Shown one piece after another: positions 8,365 to 16,877 of a stretch of DNA of 64,000 bases. Made by a program: the position numbers and the translations under genes. Each line of letters opens with the position of its first letter. The stretch's first letter is position 1. Source of the DNA: Maritimibacter alkaliphilus (GTDB lineage: Bacteria; Pseudomonadota; Alphaproteobacteria; Rhodobacterales; Rhodobacteraceae); the NCBI RefSeq assembly GCF_019801605.1, contig NZ_JAHVIT010000001.1, positions 1,240,001-1,304,000 of the forward strand, written 5' to 3'. The notes below the pieces were generated by a model. That model searched no databases, had not been told where the DNA came from, and saw only the letters and a program-made list of their open reading frames with translations.

Positions 8365-8476
8365 GTGCGGGCTGAAACCGCGCAGCCTGAAACTGGGCAT
8401 ACTGAAAACGCGCTTCGCTCTGTCGCCCATCTCCGACTGAAGCAGAGATCTGCACGGGCGTACCGGCTCTCGACAA

Positions 8477-8540
8477 GGGCAGCGCCGGCCCGCGGGGTGG
8501 CGCTATAGCGCCGCCCCAGGGGGGCGGGTCGGCGCTGCCC
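8477..8540. repeat. Nested palindrome in the penicillin acylase-lipA spacer
   Basis: Outer arms of 17 bp (8477-8493 with 8524-8540, one mismatch) enclose a second palindrome with 12-bp arms (8494-8505 with 8506-8517, one mismatch). This is the main structure in the 372-bp gene-free stretch 8365-8736. It resembles REP-type elements or could extrude as a cruciform; relatives elsewhere in the genome cannot be checked here. A doubled TTAGGCAG occurs at about 8589-8605. No gene is evident in this spacer. Confidence 0.6.
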
Positions 8541-8564
8541 GGCCTGAGGCCGGGCGGGACTTTT
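8537..8564 (+). terminator. Candidate terminator after the penicillin acylase gene
   Basis: GCCCGGCC at 8537-8544 pairs with GGCCGGGC at 8548-8555 across a TGA loop, followed by GGGACTTTTC. It overlaps the right arm of the large palindrome, 170 bp downstream of the coding end. Confidence 0.5.
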
Positions 8565-8679
8565 CGAGGGGACCGCGATTAGGTGCATTAGGCAGTTAGG
8601 CAGTTGGAGCCCCCGGCAACGAAACCTAGCCCCTCAAACGTCCCGCTTTCGGAGAGCCCGGCGCCCCGCTCGCCAACCC

Positions 8680-8715
8680 GCACAAACAAGAAAGCCCGGC
8701 CAAATGGCCGGGCTT
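8680..8715 (-). terminator. Terminator of lipA
   Basis: On the minus strand AAGCCCGGCC-ATTT-GGCCGGGCTT is a perfect 10-bp stem followed by TCTTGTTTGTG, 22 bp after the lipA stop. A strong intrinsic terminator. Confidence 0.85.
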
Positions 8716-8736
8716 CTCGTCATCCAGATCAAGGCC

Positions 8737-9687
8737 TCACGCCCGTCCGAGCGCCTTCAGCCGGTTCTCCCGCAGCCGGGCGAAATCCTCGCCGGCGTGG
8801 TAGGACGACCGCGTCAGCGGCGTGGCCGATACCATCAGGAAGCCCTTGCCCCAGGCCGCCTTCTCGTAGGCCTGGAATTCCTCGGGCGTCACGAAGCGTT
8901 CGACGGCATGGTGCTTGGGCGTCGGCTGCAGATACTGGCCGATGGTCAGGAAATCGACCGAGGCCGCGCGCATGTCGTCCATGACCTGCAGCACCTCGGG
9001 GCGTTTCTCGCCGAGGCCCGCCATGATGCCGGACTTGGTGAAGATCGTCGGGTCCAGCTCCTTCACCCGTTGCAGCAGCCGCAGCGAGTGGAAATAGCGC
9101 GCGCCGGGGCGCACCTCGGTGTAGAGGCCCGGCACGGTCTCGAGGTTGTGGTTGAAGACGTCCGGTTTGGCCGCGACCACGGTTTCGAGCGCCGAGGCAT
9201 CGCACTTCAGGAAGTCGGGCGTCAGGATCTCGATCGTCGTGTCGGGCGCGCGGTGGCGCACGGCGCGGATCGTCTGGGCAAAATGCTCCGCTCCGCCATC
9301 GTCGAGGTCATCGCGGTCCACCGAGGTGATCACCACGTGGTTCAGGCCCAGCTTGGCCACCGCATGGGCAACCCGGCCCGGCTCGAAGGCGTCGAGCGCA
9401 TCGGGGCGCCCGGTGGCGATGTTGCAGAAGGTGCAGCCGCGGGTGCAGATGTCGCCCATGATCATCATGGTGGCATGGCCCTGCGACCAGCACTCGCCGG
9501 CGTTGGGGCAGCCGGCCTCTTCGCAGACGGTGACCAGCTTGTTCTCCCGCATGATGTCGCGGGTGCGCTTGTAACCCTCGCTGGTTGGCGCTTTCACGCG
9601 GATCCAGTCCGGCTTGCGAGGCTGGGCGTTGTCGGGGCGATGCGCCTTCTCGGGGTGACGCTGCTCGGGGATCTTGAGATCACGCAC
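8737..9687 (-). CDS. lipA: Lipoyl synthase
   Basis: 316 residues, the normal family length. LipA inserts two sulfurs into octanoyl chains on lipoyl domains using radical SAM chemistry. The auxiliary-cluster cysteines lie in [18 protein letters not shown] and the radical SAM CxxxCxxC is CTRGCTFC; the C-terminal RSSYHAG loop carries the conserved serine that ligates the auxiliary cluster. The start is the GTG at 9687 ([16 protein letters not shown]), where conservation with other alphaproteobacterial LipA begins; upstream in-frame codons would add an unrelated, cysteine-rich 49 residues. No lipB is adjacent. It ends in a strong hairpin terminator. Confidence 0.95.
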   Translation of the reverse strand: MRDLKIPEQRHPEKAHRPDNAQPRKPDWIRVKAPTSEGYKRTRDIMRENKLVTVCEEAGCPNAGECWSQGHATMMIMGDICTRGCTFCNIATGRPDALDAFEPGRVAHAVAKLGLNHVVITSVDRDDLDDGGAEHFAQTIRAVRHRAPDTTIEILTPDFLKCDASALETVVAAKPDVFNHNLETVPGLYTEVRPGARYFHSLRLLQRVKELDPTIFTKSGIMAGLGEKRPEVLQVMDDMRAASVDFLTIGQYLQPTPKHHAVERFVTPEEFQAYEKAAWGKGFLMVSATPLTRSSYHAGEDFARLRENRLKALGRA

Positions 9688-9924
9688 GGGGTTTTGTCCG
9701 TTTCTGGCCGTGTCAATATTGCCGCCACCATAGCGGAACTGACGGCAGAGGCAAAGCGACGCGGCGCCGCAATGCACATGACGCAACGCAGCCCCGCCTT
9801 CAGCGCAAGGCGCGATATGCAGCCGCAGCATCACGCGGCAGGAAACCCTTGCCGATCAGGGCTCTAGGCCGCCAAGTCCCGGTAAAAATTCAAGAAACCG
9901 CATTTCGCAGGCGCGGCAAAGACC

Positions 9925-9953
9925 TTGCGGCCAGTTTGGAACGATTTTAAGTT
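9925..9953 (+). promoter_or_regulatory. Candidate sigma-70 promoter of the peroxiredoxin gene
   Basis: TTGCGG at 9925-9930 and TAAGTT at 9948-9953 are separated by 17 bp and lie 45 bp before the peroxiredoxin start. The rest of the 311-bp gap 9688-9998, which also serves lipA in the other direction, shows no gene or clear structure. Confidence 0.5.
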
Positions 9954-9998
9954 CCCGCCCATCCCATCATCCCCCACCATCCAATTGGAGGTTCAGAC

Positions 9999-10541
9999 AT
10001 GCAAGCTGGCGCAAAGCTTCCCGAGGTCACGTTCCGCACCCGCGTCCGTGACGAATCCATCGGCGGCCCGAATCCCTTCCGCTGGGAAGACAAGACCACC
10101 GCAGACTACTTCGGTGGCAAGCGCGTGATCCTCTTCTCGCTGCCCGGTGCCTTCACCCCCACCTGCTCGACCTACCAGCTGCCCGGCTTCGAGAACAACG
10201 CGGCCAAGTTCGCCGAACTCGGCGTGGACGAGATCTACTGCATGTCGGTCAACGACAGCTTCGTGATGAACCAGTGGGCCAAGGCCCAGGGCATCGAGAA
10301 CGTGAAGGTCATCCCCGACGGCTCCGGTGAATTCACCCGCCGCGTCGGCATGCTGGTCCGCAAGGACAACCTCGGCTTCGGCCTGCGCTCCTGGCGCTAT
10401 GCGGCGATCATCAAGGATGGTGTCGTCGAGGCATGGTTCGAAGAGCCCGGCATCTGCGACAACCACGGCGAAGACCCCTACGGCGTTTCCTCGCCCGAGA
10501 ACCTGATGAAGTACCTCGAAGAGGCCAAGGCCGCCGCCTGA
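9999..10541 (+). CDS. Peroxiredoxin (Prx5/redoxin type)
   Basis: 180 residues. PGAFTPTCS carries the peroxidatic Cys (Cys56) in the PxxxTxxC context of the Prx5 subfamily; Cys153 in EPGICDNHGEDPYG is a possible resolving residue. The protein reduces hydrogen peroxide and organic peroxides in the cytoplasm with thioredoxin or glutathione/glutaredoxin as donor. A good ribosome-binding site (GGAGG at about 9985) fixes the start. It is monocistronic, between a candidate promoter and a strong terminator, and near oxyR-katA, consistent with a peroxide-defence neighbourhood, although no OxyR site was recognised directly upstream of it. Confidence 0.93.
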   Translation: MQAGAKLPEVTFRTRVRDESIGGPNPFRWEDKTTADYFGGKRVILFSLPGAFTPTCSTYQLPGFENNAAKFAELGVDEIYCMSVNDSFVMNQWAKAQGIENVKVIPDGSGEFTRRVGMLVRKDNLGFGLRSWRYAAIIKDGVVEAWFEEPGICDNHGEDPYGVSSPENLMKYLEEAKAAA

Positions 10542-10561
10542 GCCCTGTGCTGAGACATCCT

Positions 10562-10595
10562 GACGGCCCGCCCCCCCGGCGGGCCGTTTGCGTTT
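10562..10595 (+). terminator. Terminator of the peroxiredoxin gene
   Basis: ACGGCCCGCC and GGCGGGCCGT form a 10-bp stem followed by TTGCGTTT, 20 bp after the stop codon. Confidence 0.8.
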
Positions 10596-10766
10596 CACGA
10601 GCCGCTCAGACGGACCGGTCAGGGCACCGGTCAGGACACGGGCCTTAACACGGGCCGAAGCGTCGCAGACGCACTGCCGCCGCCGATTGGCTCCGCCATT
10701 AAAGCGCATTTATTTCAAAAACATATCCCGCGCGCCTGACGCCGGGCCGCGCGATCCATCCTGCGC

Positions 10767-11705
10767 TCAGGCCGCCTCCGGGGCGGTGCCGCCGCAGCGG
10801 ACCTCCTGCACCAGACCGTCGCCCACCTTGGCGAGGATATCGCCCAACTCGGTGAACCAGCCGTCATCGGGGCTGCTGCTGCGCCGGATCAAACCGATGG
10901 TGCGGAACGGCTCCGGCGCGGCGAAACGGTGCAGGGCCAGATCCTCCGCCTCCTCCCGCACGGCCAGCTCCGGCAGCAGCGTCAGCCCGAAGCCCGCCGC
11001 CACCAGCCGTGACAGCGTGGCCAACGACGAAGCCCCCATGTTGATCTGCGCCGCGCTCCGGTCCCGGTGGCACACTTCCAGCGCCTGATCGGTCAGGCAG
11101 TGGCCGTCCTCCAGCAACAGCAGCTGCGTCGCGCCGATCTCGTCCGGGCGCAGCCGCTCGAGCCGCGTTCCGATGGAGGCCAGCCGCTGGGGGGAGCCCG
11201 CCAGCAGGAAGCGGTCCTCGAACAGCGGCCGCTCCACCACATCGGGCCCACCGGAGGGGAGCGCCACCACCGCCGCATCCAGCTCGCCCACCGCGAGCGC
11301 CTGAAGCAGCCGGGCTGTCTTGCCCTCCTGCACCTGCACGTCGAGGGAGATGTCGCGCGCGCGCAGTTCGGCGAGCGCACCGGGCAGGATATAGGGCGCG
11401 ATCGTCGGGATGATCCCCAGCCGGAGCTGACCCGACAGCCCCTGCTTCCAGCGTGCGGCCTCCTTCAGCGCCTGCATCTCGTCCAGAACCTTCTCTGCAT
11501 GGGCGAGGATGATCCGGCCGAAGGGTGTCAGCACCACGTCCCGCGCCTGCCGCTCCACCAGAGCCCCGCCGAGTGCGGCCTCCATCTCGCGGATCTGCAC
11601 CGAGAGAGCGGGTTGCGAGACATGGACCACCGCCGCGGCGCGACCGAAGTTGCGCTGCTCTGCGAGGGCCTTGAAATACAGCAATTGACGCAGGGATATA
11701 TTCAT
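10767..11705 (-). CDS. oxyR: OxyR, peroxide-sensing LysR-family regulator
   Basis: 312 residues. The N-terminal LysR helix-turn-helix includes NFGRAAAVVHVSQPALSVQI. The redox pair is present: LLLLEDGHCLTDQALEVCH has Cys203 and Cys212, matching Cys199/Cys208 of E. coli OxyR, which separates OxyR from other LysR proteins. Hydrogen peroxide forms the disulfide and converts it to an activator. It is divergent from the catalase gene across 90 bp. A near-consensus OxyR tetrad overlaps its own start codon, predicting autorepression together with katA activation. Confidence 0.93.
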   Translation of the reverse strand: MNISLRQLLYFKALAEQRNFGRAAAVVHVSQPALSVQIREMEAALGGALVERQARDVVLTPFGRIILAHAEKVLDEMQALKEAARWKQGLSGQLRLGIIPTIAPYILPGALAELRARDISLDVQVQEGKTARLLQALAVGELDAAVVALPSGGPDVVERPLFEDRFLLAGSPQRLASIGTRLERLRPDEIGATQLLLLEDGHCLTDQALEVCHRDRSAAQINMGASSLATLSRLVAAGFGLTLLPELAVREEAEDLALHRFAAPEPFRTIGLIRRSSSPDDGWFTELGDILAKVGDGLVQEVRCGGTAPEAA

Positions 11706-11740
11706 AGGTTTTTCTTATCACAGTAGTAGGATTTGGCAAT
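11704..11740. promoter_or_regulatory. OxyR operator between oxyR and katA
   Basis: The spacing ATAG-N7-CTAT-N7-ATAG-N7-CTAT known for oxidised OxyR is present as ATAG (11704), TTAT (11715), GTAG (11726) and CAAT (11737): 13 of 16 bases match in exact 11-bp register. Its right end abuts a katA -35 candidate (TTGGAA 11740-11745) with TAGTTG at 11762-11767, the usual OxyR activation geometry. Its left end covers the oxyR start codon. An additional ATAGGTT/AACCTAT inverted repeat spans 11704-11750. Confidence 0.75.
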
Positions 11741-11795
11741 TGGAACCTATGGCCGAGACGCTAGTTGGTAGTGAACCGCAAAGAAGGAGCACGCC

Positions 11796-13322
11796 ATGAG
11801 CGATCGCAAGCGTCTGACGACCACAGCCGGTTCCCCGATGCCGACCAACGAATACAGCATGACCGCCGGCAAGCGCGGCCCGGTACTCATGCAGGATTAC
11901 CAGCTGATCGAAAAGCTGGCGCACCAGAACCGAGAGCGCATCCCCGAACGCGTGGTCCACGCCAAGGGCTGGGGCGCCATGGGCACGCTGACGATCACCA
12001 ACGACATTTCCAAGTACACCTGCGCCAAGATCTTCTCGGACGTCGGCAAGAAGACCGAGGTGCTGGCCCGCTGGTCCACCGTGGCCGGTGAACAGGGCGC
12101 CGCCGATGCGGAACGCGATGTGCGCGGCTTCTCCCTGAAGTTCTACACCGAGGAGGGCAACTGGGACCTCGTGGGCAACAACACGCCCGTCTTCTTCGTG
12201 CGCGACGCCTACAAGTTCCCCGATTTCATCCGCACCCAGAAGCGCCACCCCAAGACGAACCTGCGCTCCCCCGAGGCGATGTTCGACTTCTGGGCGGCGC
12301 AGCCTGAATCCGTGCACCAGGTGACGATCCTGATGTCCGACCGCGGCATTCCCGCCAACCCGGCGCGGATGAACGGCTATGGCTCGCATACCTTCTCGCT
12401 CTGGAACGACAAGGGAGAGCGGTTCTGGGTCAAGTTCCACTTCAAGACCATGATGGGCCACAAGACCTACACCAACGAACAGGCCGAGGAGATCATCGGC
12501 AAGACCCGCGAGAGCTACCAGGAAGACCTCTACAACATGATCGAGGAGGGTAACTTCCCGAAATGGCGCATGATGATCCAGGTCATGCCGGAAGAGGACG
12601 CGGGCAAGCAGCCCTACAACCCCTTCGACCTGACGAAGGTCTGGCCCCATGACGACTATCCGCTGATCGAGGTCGGCGAGCTGGAAATGAACGAGAACCC
12701 GGAAAACTACTTCATGTATGTCGAGAACGCGGCCTACAGCCCGTCGAACATCGTGCCGGGCATCGGCTTCAGCCCCGACAAGATGCTGCAGGGCCGGATC
12801 TTCGCCTATGCGGATGCGCACCGCTATCGCCTCGGCACTCATTACGAGCAGCTGCCGGCGAACCATGCCAAGGCGGCCAAGGACGTGAACTTCTACCACA
12901 AGGACGGGTCGATGCGGTTCTTCCCGCCCAAGACCGGCCACGTGGACGCCTATTACGAGCCGAACCAGTACGACGAGGCCGCCGTGGCCGATCCCTCCGT
13001 GGCCGAGCCGCCGCTGAAGATCGACGGCGACGCCGATCGCTACGATCCTGCCGACCCGGATGCGGATTACGTCCAGCCCCGCGCGCTCTATGCCGAGGTG
13101 CTGTCGGAGGACGAGCGCAAGCGGTTGCACCTGAACATGGCCCGCGCCATGGCGCCCTGTTCGGACAGCGTGAAGGAGCGTTGGTACGCGGTGCTCGGCA
13201 AGGTCTCGCCCGATTACGAGGCCGGCGTGCGCAAGGCGGCGGACGACCTCGAGGCGGGCAACATCGACGACTACCCGGGCATCCCGGTCACCGACGACAC
13301 GCCGGTCCGCGCCGCGGAGTGA
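11796..13322 (+). CDS. katA: Monofunctional haem catalase
   Basis: 508 residues, small-subunit clade length. Seen: the active-site His region [12 protein letters not shown]-type ([10 protein letters not shown], residues about 49-58), the distal Asn stretch [11 protein letters not shown], and the proximal haem-tyrosine motif [14 protein letters not shown] around residue 335. It dismutates hydrogen peroxide to water and oxygen. The start is set by AAGGAG at 11784-11789. It is divergent from oxyR and controlled through the intergenic operator; a hairpin terminator follows. No catalase-peroxidase signature is present. Confidence 0.95.
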   Translation: MSDRKRLTTTAGSPMPTNEYSMTAGKRGPVLMQDYQLIEKLAHQNRERIPERVVHAKGWGAMGTLTITNDISKYTCAKIFSDVGKKTEVLARWSTVAGEQGAADAERDVRGFSLKFYTEEGNWDLVGNNTPVFFVRDAYKFPDFIRTQKRHPKTNLRSPEAMFDFWAAQPESVHQVTILMSDRGIPANPARMNGYGSHTFSLWNDKGERFWVKFHFKTMMGHKTYTNEQAEEIIGKTRESYQEDLYNMIEEGNFPKWRMMIQVMPEEDAGKQPYNPFDLTKVWPHDDYPLIEVGELEMNENPENYFMYVENAAYSPSNIVPGIGFSPDKMLQGRIFAYADAHRYRLGTHYEQLPANHAKAAKDVNFYHKDGSMRFFPPKTGHVDAYYEPNQYDEAAVADPSVAEPPLKIDGDADRYDPADPDADYVQPRALYAEVLSEDERKRLHLNMARAMAPCSDSVKERWYAVLGKVSPDYEAGVRKAADDLEAGNIDDYPGIPVTDDTPVRAAE

Positions 13323-13370
13323 CCGGCCCGAGGATCCCGATGCCCGGCGTGGCGGACGGATGATGGGAGA

Positions 13371-13400
13371 AGGCCCCGGAGCAGTGCTCCGGGGCCTTTG
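13371..13400 (+). terminator. Terminator of katA
   Basis: AGGCCCCGGAGC and GCTCCGGGGCCT pair in a 12-bp perfect stem followed by TTGG, 48 bp past the catalase stop. Confidence 0.8.
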
Positions 13401-13701
13401 GTCTGTCTGGGTGTGCTGTGCGGGGGGCAGGTTGGCGCGATCCGCCTGCCTGACCCTTTGTGCGATGCGATCAGCCTGTCAGCGCGCTTGTCCGGCGCGA
13501 CCAGCCGGTCGGCAACGTGTAGACCACGCCTGTTTGGTCAGGAACGGTCGGGCCTGTGCGGTAGCCGCTACCCTCTCCCCAAGTCCTGCGCGCTCTCCGG
13601 CGCGGGCGGTGCAACCGGCGCGGTCGGGACGCAGTGCGCGACCGCCGGCAGCCTCTTATGCGCGGCCCGGGCTTCCGCTGATCAAGGGATTAACGCCAGC
13701 C
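13401..13701. other. Gene-free GC-rich spacer
   Basis: About 300 bp between the katA terminator and the small exported-protein gene. Open frames here lack ribosome-binding sites and have low-complexity Arg/Ala/Pro translations typical of non-coding high-GC DNA. No repeat or RNA structure was recognised. Confidence 0.5.
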
Positions 13702-14112
13702 TCACCCGCGCGTGCAGGTTGCGGGGATGCTCGCGCCCTGCCCCGGCGCGCCGCCCTGCCCGGTCATCGGGGCCTCCCACGAGAGTTCGCCGAGCCCCGT
13801 GGCATCCATGCGGAACTGGACCCGCGCCATCGGTCCGCTGCCGCGACTGCGCCAGATGCCGAACCCTGCGAAGGACTGCGCGGGGCCACCGGCCTCGGCC
13901 AGGGTGCCGCGGGCAAAGAAGGTCGCGTCGGGATGGGTGGTCAGCTGCACCTCCAGCACCCGGGCGGCGGGCCCCGTGCCGGTGCCACGGCAGTGCCACG
14001 CCCCGACGACGGCAGCATCGGAGGCCCCCGCAGGAGGCACCGGCAGGCACAGCGCCCCCAGTCCGAGGGCGAGGCCCAGGGCTGTGGCGGCAGGAAGACG
14101 GCGGGAAGTCAT
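13702..14112 (-). CDS. Small secreted protein of unknown function
   Basis: 136 residues. A clear Sec signal peptide (RRLPAATALGLALGLGALCL, cleavage probably after PAGA) precedes a mature part of about 105 residues with two cysteines (AWHCRG near its start and PATC at the end) that could form a disulfide in the periplasm. The mature domain looks beta-rich (VLEVQLTTHPDATFFARGTL, ARVQFRMDATG). I do not recognise the family. It is divergent from the VIT1-type transporter, with about 180 bp shared between them. Coding potential is supported by the well-formed signal peptide. Confidence 0.65.
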   Translation of the reverse strand: MTSRRLPAATALGLALGLGALCLPVPPAGASDAAVVGAWHCRGTGTGPAARVLEVQLTTHPDATFFARGTLAEAGGPAQSFAGFGIWRSRGSGPMARVQFRMDATGLGELSWEAPMTGQGGAPGQGASIPATCTRG

Positions 14113-14291
14113 GGCTCAAATATCCTGTCGGTCCCGGGAAGAAGACACCTCCCCGGAAAAGGCGGCTGGCCGGAGGATAGAGGCCGCGATGCGGCGCCTG
14201 CAACCCCCGGAACGCGGGGACGCGGCGGCCTGCCGATGGACAGGCCCGTCCTGCCCGGTCTATCACCGAGACATCCTTGCCGGAGAGCCAG

Positions 14292-15029
14292 ATGACCACC
14301 GTCCAGCCAGACGCCGGAGCCCCCTCCGAAGACCGCCCCCTGCGGCGGGTTCAGGAATACCTCAAGCAGATCGTCTATGGCGGCAATGACGGCATCGTCA
14401 CCACCTTCGCCATCGTGGCGGGCTTTGCCGGCGCCGGGGCCGAGGGCACGGGGCGGATCGGCGGGCTCGCGGTGCTGGTCTTCGGCCTTGCGAACCTCTT
14501 TGCCGATGCGGTCTCCATGGGGATGGGGGATTTTCTCTCCGACCGGGCGCGGGCCGATCTCTATCGCGGGCGGCTGGGGAAGGCGCGCCGGACGCTGCGG
14601 GCCGATCCCCGGGCCGCGATCCGCGCTGTCTCCGAGGCGCTGCGCAGCCGCGGCCTGCCGGACGCCGAAGCCGCAGAGGTCGGCGCCATCCTGGCCCGCC
14701 ATCCCGATACGGCGGCGGATCTGCACCTGACCATCACCGAGGGCATGACGCCTCCGGACGAGCGGCATCCCTTCCTCTCCGGGCTGGTGACCTTCTGCAG
14801 TTTCGTCCTCTTCGGCTCGGTCCCGCTGCTGCCCTACCTCGTGCGGGAGGCGGACACGCACGCCTTTACACTGTCTCTCACCGGCGCGGCCCTGGCGCTC
14901 GCCGGGCTGGGGCTGCTGCGGTGGTATGCGACCGGGCTGAGCCTGCTGCGTTCAGTGGGCGAAACCCTCGCGGTCGGCGCGGTCTGCGCCCTGGTGGCCT
15001 ATGGCGTGGGGTTCCTCGTCGGGGCCTGA
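14292..15029 (+). CDS. VIT1/CCC1-family metal (iron/manganese) transporter
   Basis: 245 residues, about five membrane segments. The first helix region QIVYGGNDGIVTTFAIVAGF and the second with LANLFADAVSMGMGDFLSDRA are the diagnostic VIT1/CCC1 signatures, with conserved Asp, Glu and Met residues of the metal path. A cytosolic loop (about residues 88-155) is the metal-binding domain, shorter than in plant VIT1 and without a ferritin-like fusion. The start at 14292 follows GGAGA at 14282-14286. The protein probably exports or sequesters Fe(II)/Mn(II). No Fur site was recognised upstream. Confidence 0.88.
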   Translation: MTTVQPDAGAPSEDRPLRRVQEYLKQIVYGGNDGIVTTFAIVAGFAGAGAEGTGRIGGLAVLVFGLANLFADAVSMGMGDFLSDRARADLYRGRLGKARRTLRADPRAAIRAVSEALRSRGLPDAEAAEVGAILARHPDTAADLHLTITEGMTPPDERHPFLSGLVTFCSFVLFGSVPLLPYLVREADTHAFTLSLTGAALALAGLGLLRWYATGLSLLRSVGETLAVGAVCALVAYGVGFLVGA

Positions 15030-15113
15030 TCGTCGCGCATTTCGCAACAATCGGATCGACAGATCACGACTGTCGTAGTCCAAGCCCAGCCAGACGTCTC
15101 CCGGCCCCCTCGT

Positions 15114-16217
15114 TCAGCCGATCAGCCCGCCCCGGTCGCCAAGCCGCTCGTAATGCGCCTTCAACCGCTGCAACGCGATCCGCAGCACGATCTTGCCCGA
15201 CCGCGCGGACCAGCCCATGCGGCGCTCGGCGCTTTCAAGCCCTTCGAGGTGGCAGCAGCAGCGCAGGGCCACATCGCCGAGGCCGGGCCCCAGCTCACGC
15301 AGTGCACCGCTCACACGGGCGCGGGCGGCCTCGGCCCCGCGCAGACCGTCGAGGTCCGGCACACCGCCGGAGGTGCCCGCGGTCAGGAAACGATCCCAGT
15401 TCTGGGTCGTGCGCGGCTCCATCTGAGCCAGTTCGAAATCCTCGCGCAGGCGCTCACCGGCGCGGACAAGATCGAGCGAGAGAAACGGTGTCCCGTCGCG
15501 ATCCCGTCTGCGCGCAAGCGCCGCCACGGGGCTGTCGATCCCCGCGTAGCGCAGCCGGCGCGCCGCCTCTTCCGGCCCATCAAACCCCTGCTGTGCTTCG
15601 GAAAACCCCGTGGCCGCCGCGGGCCCGTCGATCATTTCCCGCAGCGCCGCCCGGCCGGCTGCGGTGATCCTGTAGCGCGCGATCCGGCCCGGGGCCTCGC
15701 AGGCGATCCAGTCCTTCAGCGCCATGGCCTGCGCCAGTTCCCGGTCCACCACCGCCCGGCGCAGGGTCCCGCCATCGGGCTGGTCGCGCACCACGATGGC
15801 CTTCTCCATGTCCTGTGCCACCGCCAGCACGGCCCCTGCCTCGCAGAGACGGCGCAACACGCGGCGGCCCTCCCGTTTCAGGGTATCGTCGTCCGGGGTC
15901 GCCGGGTCGGGTGCGATCGCCTTGTGTATCATGGTTGTCTTCCCTTCTGATCCGCCCGCGCGTTCCGCCGGGCCCGGGCCGGCCGCGCCGACCCCTCCGC
16001 CGAGGCGGTCAAGCGCCTCGTCCACCAGCAGATCGTCCCTGAGGGTCTCGATGCGCCGGATCTGGCGCAGCACGGTGGAGGCGTGACAGCCCCCCAGCCG
16101 TGCAAGGGCCCGGATCGACTGCCCCCCCTCCGTATGCGCGATATAGCGCCGCGCCGAGACCGGCACCCATGCCGGGAAAGGCCCGCAGCCCGCAGGCCCG
16201 ATGCTGTCCATTGTCAT
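15114..16217 (-). CDS. DUF6456 domain protein with N-terminal helix-turn-helix
   Basis: 367 residues. The N-terminus (about 18-70) holds a helix-turn-helix, GQSIRALARLGGCHASTVLRQ. A second winged-helix-like segment (IARYRITAAGRAALREM, near residue 170) leads to a C-terminal DUF6456 domain of roughly 140 residues ending RIALQRLKAHYERLG. The layout suggests a DNA-binding regulator; it is conserved in Rhodobacterales but uncharacterised to my knowledge. It is divergent from the DUF6477 gene across a 245-bp AT-rich region that carries a CtrA-like site and a DnaA box. GGGGGA precedes the start. Confidence 0.8.
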   Translation of the reverse strand: MTMDSIGPAGCGPFPAWVPVSARRYIAHTEGGQSIRALARLGGCHASTVLRQIRRIETLRDDLLVDEALDRLGGGVGAAGPGPAERAGGSEGKTTMIHKAIAPDPATPDDDTLKREGRRVLRRLCEAGAVLAVAQDMEKAIVVRDQPDGGTLRRAVVDRELAQAMALKDWIACEAPGRIARYRITAAGRAALREMIDGPAAATGFSEAQQGFDGPEEAARRLRYAGIDSPVAALARRRDRDGTPFLSLDLVRAGERLREDFELAQMEPRTTQNWDRFLTAGTSGGVPDLDGLRGAEAARARVSGALRELGPGLGDVALRCCCHLEGLESAERRMGWSARSGKIVLRIALQRLKAHYERLGDRGGLIG

Positions 16218-16274
16218 TCTGTCCCCCAGTTGCTGTCACCGCCCTCTGCCGGAACGGGTGATTTACCCCCAGAA

Positions 16275-16316
16275 TTATCCACAGAGTAGAAATTCAATGG
16301 TTTCCGTATGGTTAAC
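16275..16316 (-). promoter_or_regulatory. CtrA-like box and DnaA box upstream of DUF6456
   Basis: On the minus strand TTAACCATACGGAAACC (16299-16315) matches the CtrA consensus TTAA-N7-TTAAC at 8 of 9 positions; it contains one full TTAACCAT half-site and a second AACCAT 11 bp away. At 16275-16283 TTATCCACA is a perfect DnaA box. Both are in the divergent DUF6456/DUF6477 spacer (16218-16462), which also has an AT-rich stretch at about 16330-16365. The CtrA phosphorelay gene chpT lies at 50694. Binding is inferred. Confidence 0.5.
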
Positions 16317-16462
16317 AGTCACAATCCGCAGGCATCATTGTTTCAATAAGATAAATAAACCTTTTCCGCCCGCGCGACCCTCCGCCCGCCGCCGCAACGC
16401 CCCTGCGGCCCATGTCACCATGATCCCCAGGTGCGCCCTGCACCGGTAGAGGAGGTAATGAC

Positions 16463-16756
16463 ATGCAGGATATCTGGACCCGTCTGACCGGGCTGCGCCG
16501 TCCGCGGCTGCTGATGCGCGCGGCACGGATCGCGGCGCAGGACTACCGCCGGACGCCGCACCTGCGCCGCCTGCTGGGGATCGAGGCCCCGGGCACGGGT
16601 CCGGCGCTGGTGCATCTGATGGAGGTCGAGGCCGAGATCAACCACAGCCGGCGGATCGGCGACGCGGCCTATTCGGTGCAGCGCCATGTGGAGGTCCTCA
16701 GCGCCCTGGTGGCGGAGGCCCGGCTCTACCGTGCGCAGGATGACCTGCCCGCCTGA
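16463..16756 (+). CDS. DUF6477 family small protein
   Basis: 97 residues, predicted all-helical and basic at the N-terminus (LRRPRLLMRAARIAAQDYRR), with a conserved-looking C-terminal half including AAYSVQRHVEVLSALVAEARL. I recognise it as DUF6477, found mainly in Rhodobacteraceae beside DUF6456 proteins; no function is known to me. GGAGGT at 16450-16455 provides a strong ribosome-binding site. It shares the divergent regulatory region with the DUF6456 gene, so the two may be co-regulated. Confidence 0.75.
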   Translation: MQDIWTRLTGLRRPRLLMRAARIAAQDYRRTPHLRRLLGIEAPGTGPALVHLMEVEAEINHSRRIGDAAYSVQRHVEVLSALVAEARLYRAQDDLPA

Positions 16757-16805
16757 GCACAGCGCCCCGGCCCGCCTGGACGGGCGAGATCACGAGACGC
16801 TGCCA

Positions 16806-16833
16806 TGAAGAAAACCGTCCCCGACCTTCGGGG
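16806..16833 (-). terminator. Terminator of the MttB-like gene
   Basis: On the minus strand CCCCGA-AGG-TCGGGG is followed by ACGGTTTTCTT, 45 bp after the methyltransferase stop. Confidence 0.65.
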
Positions 16834-16877
16834 CCGGACGCAGGAGCGGAGCCCCCGGCCAGACGCCGGGGACCGGC

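Noticed and set aside
5977-8430. Open frame of 817 codons on the minus strand opposite the penicillin-acylase gene
   Set aside because: Translation is His/Arg/Gly/Val-rich without domains; it is the third-position GC shadow of the real gene.
16275-16365. A chromosomal origin at the DnaA box and AT-rich region
   Set aside because: Only one DnaA box was found and no origin-linked genes (dnaA, hemE, parAB, gidA) are nearby; a regulatory role is more likely.
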